A stretch of 16,629 nt of DNA from an uncultured bacterium (GTDB lineage Bacteria; Cyanobacteriota; Vampirovibrionia; Gastranaerophilales; Gastranaerophilaceae), in the NCBI GenBank assembly GCA_945910925.1, contig CAMDZX010000026.1, positions 1 through 16,629 of the forward strand. Direction: 5' to 3'. The stretch's first letter is position 1, and every line of letters begins with the position of its first letter. The notes below the pieces were generated by a model, which made no database searches, was not told the DNA's origin, and worked only from the letters and a program-made list of their open reading frames with translations. Positions 1-6,315 of this stretch are shown here, one piece after another. Both the position numbers and the translations under genes were made by a program.

Positions 1-1166
1 AGGGTGATTCTGCGGGCGGTTCTGCAAAACAAGGCAGAAACAGAATGTTCCAAGCTATCTTACCTTTAAGGGGTAAAATCTTGAACGTAGAAAAAGCAAG
101 ACTTGATAAAATTTATGCAAACAACGAAATTCAATCAATGGTGCAGGCTTTTGGTATAAAAATCAGCCGTAATCCTGAAGATGTGGATATTTCAAAACTC
201 AGATACCACAAGATTATCATAATGACAGATGCTGACGTTGACGGCGCTCACATCAGAACTTTGATGTTGACCTTCTTCTTCCGCTACGCTCGTCCTATGA
301 TTGAGGATGGTTATGTCTATATTGCGCAACCGCCTTTGTTTAAAATTACAACAGGTAAAACCTCAGAATACTTATATGACGAAAAAGCACTTGATAAAAT
401 GTTAAAAGAACGTGGTATTAAATCATTGAGTCTTTCAAACAAAGCAAAAACAATTACAAAATCAGGGGATGAATTAATTGAGTTATTGGGTAATATGACA
501 ACATACTATAAATCTTACAACAACCCTATATTAAACATTATTCCTGAAGTTGTACTCAGAGGCTTGATGCGTTCGGAAGTAACTGCTGAGGACTTTGAAG
601 ACCAAGCAAAAATGAATGAAGTTGTAACTTATCTGCAAAAATATCTTAAAGACCACGCAGAAAACTACAATATCACGGAAGCAAAGAACTACAAACTTGA
701 GCTTAAATACAATGCAGAAAATGCAAAATACAATATTAAACTTGATGTCGGCGAAGATGATTTTATAATTATTACGCCAAATATTATCAAATCATCCGAG
801 TTCAAGAGATTTAAAAACTCTTATCCTCTCATCAGAGATTTCTTGATTGAAGAAGAAGGAACACTGAACCTCGAGACAGACAGCGATAAATATGAAATCA
901 CATCTTATGAACAACTTCATAAAATCATTGATGACAGAGGTCAAAAAGGACTCACAATCCAACGCTTCAAAGGGTTGGGAGAAATGATGCCTGAACAGCT
1001 CTGGGATACAACAATGAATCCTGAAACCAGAACATTGTTAAAAGTTAGTATTGAAGATGCAATGATGTGTGATCAATTGTTCGATATCTTAATGGGTGAT
1101 AAGGTTGAGCCAAGACGTGACTTTATCCAAACCCACGCAGTATACGCAACAAATATTGATACATAA
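1..1166 (+). CDS. gyrB: DNA gyrase subunit B, C-terminal part (5' end outside window)
   Basis: GyrB is the ATPase/TOPRIM subunit of DNA gyrase, which introduces negative supercoils in the cytoplasm. The frame is open from the first base: positions 3 onward read GDSAGGSAKQGRNR, the start of the TOPRIM domain, and the first two bases (ag) fit the last two of the preceding catalytic Glu codon. The ATG at 45 is internal, not a start. The metal-binding DxD lies in MTDADVDGAHIR (about 219-255), and the C-terminal QRFKGLGEMMPEQLW block is intact. About 388 residues follow the TOPRIM start, close to E. coli and far longer than Firmicutes GyrB, so the ~170-residue Gram-negative-type insertion appears present (roughly residues 120-290 of the visible part). 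GyrB is preferred to ParE because of the SAKQGRNR and LPLRGKILNVEKAR wording and the insert. Confidence 0.95.
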   Translation, partial: GDSAGGSAKQGRNRMFQAILPLRGKILNVEKARLDKIYANNEIQSMVQAFGIKISRNPEDVDISKLRYHKIIIMTDADVDGAHIRTLMLTFFFRYARPMIEDGYVYIAQPPLFKITTGKTSEYLYDEKALDKMLKERGIKSLSLSNKAKTITKSGDELIELLGNMTTYYKSYNNPILNIIPEVVLRGLMRSEVTAEDFEDQAKMNEVVTYLQKYLKDHAENYNITEAKNYKLELKYNAENAKYNIKLDVGEDDFIIITPNIIKSSEFKRFKNSYPLIRDFLIEEEGTLNLETDSDKYEITSYEQLHKIIDDRGQKGLTIQRFKGLGEMMPEQLWDTTMNPETRTLLKVSIEDAMMCDQLFDILMGDKVEPRRDFIQTHAVYATNIDT

Positions 1167-1195
1167 AAAATGGGACTAACCAAGTCCCATTTTTT
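1165..1195 (+). terminator. Rho-independent terminator after gyrB
   Basis: A perfect inverted repeat starts inside the gyrB stop codon. Arms 1165-1177 and 1183-1195 (A-run plus TGGGACT, and AGTCCCA plus T-run) flank a 5-nt loop. The GC-rich core is followed directly by Ts, the classic intrinsic form. The A-run on the left makes it potentially bidirectional, but the convergent gene ends about 200 bp away. Confidence 0.9.
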
Positions 1196-1399
1196 ATATA
1201 AATACTGTAAGCCGTAGATAATGTCGAATTACAAAAGATTATTTTTACAATAATACAAGCATGATAGGGTACGATGTTTCGCACCAAAATCAATCACCTT
1301 TTCATATTTATCTTACCCCCTACGGCACTTCGTAATTTGGTGGGCATTGCTTCACTTCTGCCACTATGGCTATAATAAAAATATATAATATGTGTATTT
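1196..1399. other. Intergenic stretch with blocks shared with 15727-15835
   Basis: No gene is seen here. Three short blocks recur in the gap at 15496-15850: GATGTTTCGCAC (1273-1284; one mismatch to 15793-15804), CAATCACCTTTTC (1291-1303; identical to 15823-15835) and CCCCCTACGGCACT (1316-1329; identical to 15727-15740). The block order differs between the two sites. Both sites lie just downstream of a minus-strand orphan gene. Confidence 0.6.
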
Positions 1400-2239
1400 T
1401 TATTTAAAGTTTCTAAAAAATGCATTAAAGTTATTCGTTAATAATGATTTAATAGCTTCTCCATAAGAACGGTCTTCTTCATTTTCTTCATTAGGGTGCA
1501 TTCTCAAACCATTATATAATTTTGTATATTCATCTTTTTCAATGTAACCGTCTGCTTTATATTCCTCATTTGCCGCATCCATCGTGAAGAAGAAGTTCAT
1601 AACTTCACGTAAATCTAATTTGTCTTTAGAATTCCCTTCATTATCAACATTTATTTTATTAAATATGTTTTTTGCAGTATCTTGTAATCTTTGATTATCG
1701 TCTTCTGATAAATTATCTGTATCTATATCTTTTAATTCAGTTTCAAGATACTCATTATATGTAATTTTGTTATCATTATTGGTATCATATCTTTTTATAA
1801 ATTGAGAAGATATATTTTTTAAATCAGCGTTGTATGATTCAGGTGATTTAGATTGGTAGCTTTTCACTTGAAATTTATCTTGATTGCCACTTGGATTAGT
1901 TGCAATATCATTGCACCAAGTATTAAAAGCATCAGCTTTATTTGTTGTTTTGTATTCAAGTCCCATAGCAGTAAACAAAGAAGTAATTTCTGTTTCGCTA
2001 AAATCAATGGAGCCTTCATTCACAACCATTTTATTATGCCAGTCATTACCATTATTTGTGTTTGTGTAAATTGACGAACTGTTGTTTGTTTCACGTTCTT
2101 TTTGTATTTTTTCCAACTGTTCTATAGTTTTTTGCCATTTTTCTGAGGTTATTCCTGTAACATCATAATTGTTATCAATTGCATATGTTTTTAATGCTTG
2201 AGTTAAGCCTTGATTCTTGTGGATAGAAATAGTAACCAT
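1400..2239 (-). CDS. EF-hand calcium-binding protein, function unknown
   Basis: The 279-residue product is acidic and rich in Asn, Asp and Glu. Residues 152-163 (DTNNDNKITYNE) form a canonical 12-residue EF-hand loop. A near-canonical loop is at about 226-237 (ADGYIEKDE), and degenerate ones are at about 71-82 (EGSIDFSE) and 201-212. These suggest paired EF-hands that bind calcium. No signal peptide or membrane segment is visible, though the Asn-rich 50-65 region looks like a linker. The N-terminus (about 1-30) faintly recalls a LysM-like fold, but this is too weak to call. The start is supported by AAAGAG upstream of the ATG. It is divergent from adk and appears monocistronic. The partner and role are unknown. 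Confidence 0.8.
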   Translation of the reverse strand: MVTISIHKNQGLTQALKTYAIDNNYDVTGITSEKWQKTIEQLEKIQKERETNNSSSIYTNTNNGNDWHNKMVVNEGSIDFSETEITSLFTAMGLEYKTTNKADAFNTWCNDIATNPSGNQDKFQVKSYQSKSPESYNADLKNISSQFIKRYDTNNDNKITYNEYLETELKDIDTDNLSEDDNQRLQDTAKNIFNKINVDNEGNSKDKLDLREVMNFFFTMDAANEEYKADGYIEKDEYTKLYNGLRMHPNEENEEDRSYGEAIKSLLTNNFNAFFRNFK

Positions 2240-2374
2240 AATAATTCTCTTTATTCCCCTATATATTAATAAAGAAATTTTTAATAAAAAAATTGCTTTT
2301 TATTATCTTATTTCGTTACATTTCTTAAATAAACTTATAAAATCTAAAATCTAGGAAGTCACAAAAGTCCAATA

Positions 2375-2403
2375 TTGAAATTACATAGTTGTTGATGTAC
2401 CAT
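2375..2403 (+). promoter_or_regulatory. Candidate promoter for adk-map
   Basis: TTGAAA (2375-2380) and TACCAT (2398-2403) are separated by exactly 17 bp, about 40 bp upstream of the adk ATG. The -35 matches 5 of 6 and the -10 matches 4 of 6. The rest of the gap 2240-2442 is AT-rich and shows no gene; a short minus-strand frame across it runs into adk and is not credible. Confidence 0.4.
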
Positions 2404-2442
2404 TTGAATAGATAGAAGAGTATTAATAAAGAGATAAAATAT

Positions 2443-3102
2443 ATGAAACGTGAAATGATTTTTTTAGGACCGCCGGCATGCGGTAAAGGTACACAGACAA
2501 ACAAGTTAGCGGAATATTTCAACCTGCCGCACGTTGATACGGGTTCACTTTTGAGAGCAGAAATTCAATCGGGTTCTGATAATGGAAAAACCGCAAAGCA
2601 ATTTATCGACAAAGGTCAACTTGTACCTGTTGAATTGGTTGCCAAAATAATAAAGGACAGACTTTCTCAAAAAGATTGTGAAAACGGATACATTTTGGAC
2701 GGTTTCCCGAGAAGTGCAGAACAAGCGAATATGCTGACAAAAATAAATGAAGAACTTGACGGTGATAAAGAAGTTTCATTCAAGGCAGTTTATTTTGATT
2801 TAGACCAAGAAATACTTATTTCAAGAATAGTGAACAGACGTTCATGCCCGAAATGCGGAGAAATATATAACATCAAATTTCATCCGCCAAAAGTTAAAGG
2901 CACTTGTGATAAATGCGGAACAGAATTAACACAAAGAAAAGATGACAACGAAGAAACCGCAAAGGCAAGATTTGAAACATATTTCAATGAAACAGCACCG
3001 CTTGTCGATTATTACAAAAACAAAAATGTTTTAAGAACAATAGATGCAAACGGAAGTATAGATGAAGTTTGGGAAAGATTGTTGAAGGTAGTAAATGATT
3101 AA
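2443..3102 (+). CDS. adk: Adenylate kinase, zinc-binding LID type
   Basis: Catalyses ATP + AMP = 2 ADP in the cytoplasm. The P-loop is GPPACGKGT (9-17), AMP-site residues include TGSLLRAEI (33-41), and GYILDGFPR lies at 82-90. The LID domain (about 130-165) carries two CxxC pairs (C135/C138 and C155/C158), the Zn-binding form common in Gram-positives and many other phyla. At 219 residues it is normal for a long-LID enzyme. The Cys at P-loop position 5, where Gly or Ala is usual, is a mild oddity. AAAGAG lies about 9 nt before the ATG. The gene overlaps map by 8 bp, so the two are translationally coupled, as adk-map are in many genomes. Confidence 0.97.
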   Translation: MKREMIFLGPPACGKGTQTNKLAEYFNLPHVDTGSLLRAEIQSGSDNGKTAKQFIDKGQLVPVELVAKIIKDRLSQKDCENGYILDGFPRSAEQANMLTKINEELDGDKEVSFKAVYFDLDQEILISRIVNRRSCPKCGEIYNIKFHPPKVKGTCDKCGTELTQRKDDNEETAKARFETYFNETAPLVDYYKNKNVLRTIDANGSIDEVWERLLKVVND

Positions 3103-3847
3103 CAGAAAATCAAAAGACGAAATAAAAAGAATGCGACATGCCGGACATATCGTAGCTCTTGTTCATCAGGAAATGAAAAAAGTTGTAGAGCCGGGAATAA
3201 GTACGCTTGAACTGGATGATATTGCAATGCGTATTATAAAAGAAAACAAAGCAATACCTACATTTCTTGGGTATTCAGGGTTTCCTGCAAGTATATGTAC
3301 ATCAATTAATGAAAAAATCGTACACGGAATCCCGTCAAAAGATGAAATCCTCAAAGAAGGCGACATCATAGCGATTGATGTAGGTGCAACCTATGGCGGT
3401 ATGGTAGGAGATAGTGCATGGTCTTACGCGGTCGGGCAAATTTCGGAAGACAAACAACGATTGATGAAAGTAACTGAAGAAGCACTATTTGCAGGTATAT
3501 CCCAAATGAGAGCAGGAAATGTTCTTGATGATATTTCCGGTGCGATAGAAGATGTTGCAAACCGTGAAAAAATGGGAATTGTAAGAAACTACGGCGGACA
3601 CGGAGTCGGACACCAAATGCATGAAGATCCGTTTTTGTTTAATTTTCGGGTAGGCAATAACACAAAACTCAAAAGCGGTTATGTTATAGCGATTGAACCT
3701 ATGTTAAATTTGGGCGGCGATGATGTTGAAGTGTTAGATGATAAATGGTCTGTTGTAACAAAAGATAGACAACCATCCGCACACTTTGAACATACTGTAC
3801 TGTGTACGGATGATGAACCTATTCTAATGACAACATTAATGGGATAA
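3095..3847 (+). CDS. map: Methionine aminopeptidase, type I
   Basis: Removes the N-terminal Met from nascent proteins. All five metal ligands of the pita-bread fold are present: D95, D106, H169 (GGHGVGHQMHE), E201 (IEPM) and E232 (HFEHTV). The substrate-site histidines H77 (VHGIP) and H176 are also there. The 250-residue length is standard for type Ia without an N-terminal zinc extension. The ATG lies inside the 3' end of adk (ATGATTAA overlap), so translation is coupled. In many bacteria adk-map follow ribosomal protein genes and secY. Here they follow a divergent EF-hand gene, so the ribosomal cluster has been separated or ends elsewhere. Confidence 0.97.
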   Translation: MINRKSKDEIKRMRHAGHIVALVHQEMKKVVEPGISTLELDDIAMRIIKENKAIPTFLGYSGFPASICTSINEKIVHGIPSKDEILKEGDIIAIDVGATYGGMVGDSAWSYAVGQISEDKQRLMKVTEEALFAGISQMRAGNVLDDISGAIEDVANREKMGIVRNYGGHGVGHQMHEDPFLFNFRVGNNTKLKSGYVIAIEPMLNLGGDDVEVLDDKWSVVTKDRQPSAHFEHTVLCTDDEPILMTTLMG

Positions 3848-3863
3848 TTATTTTTATCTGTTT

Positions 3864-4832
3864 TTATTTATCCCACATCTGTTTAATACCGTCAACAGAA
3901 CTAAGAATTCCTGTTGCTTCGTATGGCATGTATACAATTTTGTTATCCTTGCCTGACGTAATTGTTTTCATTGTTTCTAAGTATTTCATTGCAATAAGGT
4001 ATTTATCAGGTTGTCCTTTATCGGCAAGTGCATCTATAATCCTTTGAATTGCTTGTTGCTCACCGTCTGCCTCAAGAATTCTTGCTTGTTTTTCCCCGTC
4101 AGCTCTTAAAATCGCTGCTTGTTTTTGACCTTCCGCCTTATTGATGGCAGCTTCTTTTTCCCCTTCTGCCTGTAAAATCGCAGCTTTTTTCAATCCTTCT
4201 GCTTCAAGAATAGCTGCACGTCTGTCACGTTCTGCTTTCATTTGTTTTTCCATCGCTGTTTGAATATCAACAGGCGGAATAATATCTTGAAGTTCTACTC
4301 TGTTAACCTTTACACCCCACTTGTTTGTTGCTTCATCAAGAATTGCTCTCAATTCTTGGTTAATTTTATCTCTTGAAACAAGTGTTTCATCCAAGTCAAT
4401 TTGCCCGACAAGGTTTCTGAGTGTTGTTTGAGTCAGTTTTTCTATCGCATCAGGAAGATTTTGGATTTCATAAACGGCTGATTTTGGATCAACAATTTGA
4501 AAATATAAAAGGGCGTTTATACTTATTGAAACATTATCTTTTGTAATTACATTTTGGCGAGGGAAATCATATACGGTTTCTCTCAAATCAATTCTTTCTT
4601 TATCCTTCACATATGTATAAGTTTTGCCGTCTATGCCTTTTTGTGTCACTTTCCAAGCCATGTATCTCGGAGAGTCAATAATAGGGAAGATAAAATTAAG
4701 CCCCGATTCAAGAACTCTTTCAAATTTGCCGAGCCTCTCTATAATCACAACTTCTGCCTGTTTTACTATTATAATTCCTTTAGTTACGAATATAACAGCA
4801 GCAGCTAACAGTATAATTGTTAATAAAGACAT
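3864..4832 (-). CDS. Stomatin-like SPFH/Band 7 membrane protein
   Basis: A membrane-anchored microdomain scaffold, probably working with the NfeD protein encoded just upstream. From the chosen start (322 residues): one N-terminal membrane segment (about 3-25), the SPFH domain (about 24-190) with VERLGKF-like and ALLYFQIVDP motifs, then an Ala/Glu-rich stalk and a C-terminal tail. The stalk has five consecutive 11-residue repeats at 206-260 of the form AAILxAEGEKx, a hendecad coiled-coil pattern that promotes ring assembly. The start is ATG 4832, not the in-frame 4853: AGGAGG sits 6 nt upstream, inside the last codons of the NfeD gene, and the two genes are 1 bp apart. It resembles E. coli QmcA and the paraslipins. 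The substrate is unknown. Confidence 0.93.
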   Translation of the reverse strand: MSLLTIILLAAAVIFVTKGIIIVKQAEVVIIERLGKFERVLESGLNFIFPIIDSPRYMAWKVTQKGIDGKTYTYVKDKERIDLRETVYDFPRQNVITKDNVSISINALLYFQIVDPKSAVYEIQNLPDAIEKLTQTTLRNLVGQIDLDETLVSRDKINQELRAILDEATNKWGVKVNRVELQDIIPPVDIQTAMEKQMKAERDRRAAILEAEGLKKAAILQAEGEKEAAINKAEGQKQAAILRADGEKQARILEADGEQQAIQRIIDALADKGQPDKYLIAMKYLETMKTITSGKDNKIVYMPYEATGILSSVDGIKQMWDK

Positions 4833-4833
4833 A

Positions 4834-5259
4834 TTAATCCTCCTCTTTGACACTCATAATAAGACTGTCATATTTTATAATTTTTACACTCTCTCCGACG
4901 GGAATTTCTTTCCCATCCTCGCATCTTGCTTCCCAGCGCTCGTCATATATTGATATCGCTCCGCTTGTTGATGTTATTGTCTCAATTACTTTTGCGGTTT
5001 TTCCAATATATTTATTATCCATGCCGGTTGTTTGTTCTTTAGTACGTTTTTTGATAAACAACGGTCTTACAAAGAATAAAAGCAATAACGATATCGCAAT
5101 AAAAACAGTCATTAAGGTATTTATATCAATTATGAATATTGATATTAAAGATGTTATAAACGCAGCAACTGCAAAATTAAGAAAAAACATCACAGGCGTG
5201 AACATTTCCAAAATAAGAAACGCAAAACCTATTATAAGCATTAATTGCCACATAACCAT
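4834..5259 (-). CDS. NfeD-like membrane protein (short form)
   Basis: Partner of SPFH proteins, thought to help organise membrane microdomains. At 141 residues this is the short NfeD form without the ClpP-like protease domain. Hydrophobic segments at about 5-20, 25-43 and 47-68 are followed by a basic turn (FIKKRTK) and a C-terminal OB-fold (about 82-137) with the typical pattern of a Gly, W-x-A and VGESVKI strand. AAGG lies 7 nt before ATG 5259; a second ATG two codons in is possible. Its last codons carry the SPFH gene's ribosome site, which implies coupled expression in a fixed ratio. The DUF1858 gene ends 42 bp upstream and may share the transcript. Confidence 0.9.
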   Translation of the reverse strand: MVMWQLMLIIGFAFLILEMFTPVMFFLNFAVAAFITSLISIFIIDINTLMTVFIAISLLLLFFVRPLFIKKRTKEQTTGMDNKYIGKTAKVIETITSTSGAISIYDERWEARCEDGKEIPVGESVKIIKYDSLIMSVKEED

Positions 5260-5301
5260 GAAAATACCTTAATTTAGTTTATTTAAAAAAACAATACCCG
5301 A

Positions 5302-5505
5302 TTATTTATTGATAAGTTCGTTAATATCGTTTACCATATCATCAGGGTTAAATCCGTGTACTCTTGCACCTGCTTCAAGATTTTCGAAACGTGCAGCAGC
5401 ACAACCAATACAACCTAAACCGTATTTTGCAAATACTTCTAAACTTTCAGGATATTGTTGAACTATATCCATTATTCCCATTTCTTTTGTAACTTTTTTT
5501 TCCAT
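5302..5505 (-). CDS. DUF1858 CxxC protein (hybrid-cluster-associated redox disulfide domain)
   Basis: A complete 67-residue single-domain protein. It matches the DUF1858 / TIGR03980 pattern: an N-terminal helix with the MDIVQQYPESLEVF wording, then GLGCIGCAAARFENLEAGARVHG with the CxxC pair at C32 and C35, then a C-terminal helix. Members of the family stand alone or are fused to redox and Fe-S repair proteins; the Cys pair is thought to act as a redox disulfide or metal site, but the biochemistry is poorly known. The start is firm, with AAGGAG 7 nt before the ATG. It lies first in a likely three-gene set with NfeD and SPFH. No hybrid-cluster protein is nearby. Confidence 0.88.
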   Translation of the reverse strand: MEKKVTKEMGIMDIVQQYPESLEVFAKYGLGCIGCAAARFENLEAGARVHGFNPDDMVNDINELINK

Positions 5506-5546
5506 AATTCCACTCCTTATTCTAATTAAGTAAGCCTAGGGATACT

Positions 5547-5676
5547 AAAACCAATTCTATTTACCACCCCCTTGCTTGGGTTTTGGGAATAGTAAATAAA
5601 ACCAATTTCATTTACCCCCCTTGCTTGGGTCCCGGGAATAGCAAATCAAACCAATCCTATTTACCCCCTTGACTTT
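5547..5676. repeat. Degenerate tandem repeat, about 50 bp, 2.6 copies
   Basis: Unit 1 (5547-5597) and unit 2 (5598-5647) align almost end to end, and unit 3 (5648-5676) keeps only the first half. Shared blocks are AAACCAATnnnATTTACC, a C-run, TTGCTTGGG and GGGAATAG. Unit 1 contains arms TATTTAC (5558-5564) and GTAAATA (5592-5598), and unit 2 contains TCCCGGGA, so each may fold. The third copy turns TTGCTT into TTGACT, which serves as a likely -35 for the gene at 5728. It is not a CRISPR array: units are contiguous, without unique spacers. Confidence 0.85.
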
Positions 5677-5698
5677 TATTTAATTATCATTAAATAAA
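5669..5698 (+). promoter_or_regulatory. Promoter-like stretch with a 10-bp AT dyad before the 5728 gene
   Basis: TTGACT (5669-5674; 5 of 6 to the -35 consensus) is followed at once by a perfect inverted repeat, TTTATTTAAT (5675-5684), TATC, ATTAAATAAA (5689-5698). A -10 would fall within the dyad (for example TTAAAT or TAAATA), so a bound protein could block RNA polymerase. Because the arms are A/T only, chance is not excluded. Confidence 0.4.
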
Positions 5699-5727
5699 TT
5701 GTACAACAAAAAGAGGAGTTTTTAAAG

Positions 5728-5895
5728 ATGGGTTTTATTAAGAAATTATTTGACAATGAATCAACGGTAGTCGGATTGTGTGATTTAAGAAAAAAACAAT
5801 CAAAGAATCTTGTATACGAAACGAAATCGTACGTTTTAAACCAATTATTTATGGAGCGTCCTGAGGATAACGTATTATTACAACGGGTGCTATAA
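5728..5895 (+). CDS. Small protein of unknown function, 55 residues
   Basis: This short frame reads MGFIKKLFDNESTVVGLCDL at the N-terminus and ends RPEDNVLLQRVL. GAGGAG sits 9 nt before the ATG, one of the strongest ribosome sites in the window, and a promoter-like dyad lies just upstream. These support a real gene, although no family is recognised. The N-terminal MGFIKKLF is amphipathic (basic plus hydrophobic) and could be a membrane-surface helix; there is one Cys (C18). It sits alone between two minus-strand operons, downstream of tandem repeats. After the stop, the +1 frame reads for about 16 codons (ITEAFHIPYIFIT), so a frameshifted longer ancestor is possible but unproven. Confidence 0.55.
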   Translation: MGFIKKLFDNESTVVGLCDLRKKQSKNLVYETKSYVLNQLFMERPEDNVLLQRVL

Positions 5896-6020
5896 CAGAG
5901 GCATTTCATATTCCATACATATTCATAACATAGGCGGCATGCGGGAGAACAATGAAGGTTAATCAATAAAACGAGGTTATAAAAGGTTTTATCCCGCGTG
6001 TTTGCTGTGTTGTATAATTT
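5896..6020. other. Gap between the small gene and the ACT gene
   Basis: No gene is supported. On the minus strand, GGG-ATAAA-accT-TTTAT-aa-CCT at about 5975-5995, followed by CGTTTTATT, could be a weak terminator for the ACT operon. The stem is short and bulged. A long minus-strand frame through this area (5676-5966) is antisense to the better supported small gene. Confidence 0.3.
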
Positions 6021-6305
6021 TTATCCTATACCGTGCATGGTATCAAATATTTCTTTTCTTTGAACCCAGACTTCCATTCCGAGCTTATTGCCTTCTTCTT
6101 GAAGCTTGTCTTTTACCACTTTAAACGGGTCAGCCGTATTTGAAATATCGCAGAGCATAAACATAACAAAATGACCTTGCATCAGGGTTTGTTTAATATC
6201 TTCTATATTAACATTCAACTCTGCGAGTATAGTTGCAACTTTTGCAACTATTCCGACTTTATCTGTTCCTGATACCGTAATAATTATTTTATTATTTCCT
6301 GCCAT
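6021..6305 (-). CDS. ACT domain protein, UPF0237 family
   Basis: A 94-residue stand-alone ACT domain. The N-terminal half has the family wording VSGTDKVGIVAKVATILAELNVNI-DIKQT, with the Gly-Val-containing turn that binds small ligands in ACT domains. The C-terminus has the RKEIFDTMHGI ending typical of UPF0237 proteins, which helps separate it from ACT domains of biosynthetic enzymes. The family probably senses an amino acid or similar ligand; the ligand and target are unknown. AAGAGGT lies 5 nt before the ATG and overlaps the stop region of the TPR gene 10 bp upstream, so it is the last gene of the PilZ-TPR-ACT operon. Confidence 0.9.
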   Translation of the reverse strand: MAGNNKIIITVSGTDKVGIVAKVATILAELNVNIEDIKQTLMQGHFVMFMLCDISNTADPFKVVKDKLQEEGNKLGMEVWVQRKEIFDTMHGIG

Positions 6306-6315
6306 TTCTTACCTC

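Noticed and set aside
2325..2522. 65-codon minus-strand frame upstream of adk
   Set aside because: It overlaps the adk P-loop region, has no ribosome site, and reads as random AT-rich translation.
3838..3873. Bidirectional terminator between map and the SPFH gene (GGGATAA/TTATCCC)
   Set aside because: The arms are only 7 bp with a 20-nt AT loop, and both are explained by the coding ends of the two genes.
4833..4853. Longer SPFH start at 4853
   Set aside because: It lies inside NfeD, while ATG 4832 has AGGAGG at ideal distance.
4847..5272. 141-codon plus-strand frame
   Set aside because: It is the antisense shadow of the NfeD gene, which has clear membrane segments, an OB-fold and an operon context.
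5547..5676. CRISPR array
   Set aside because: There are only 2.6 contiguous units with no unique spacers and no cas genes nearby.
5865..5930. Frameshifted extension of the small gene (ITEAFHIPYIFIT)
   Set aside because: It reads sensibly but is only about 16 codons with no homologue known to me; kept as a note, not a call.
5676..5966. 96-codon minus-strand frame over the small gene
   Set aside because: It has no ribosome site, has unusual Cys/Asn/Tyr-rich content, and runs antisense through the small plus-strand gene, whose ribosome site is strong.
6029..6045. Palindrome ATACC-N6-GGTAT near the ACT gene end
   Set aside because: It lies inside the coding end (DTMHGIG) and has no T-run, so coding constraint explains it.
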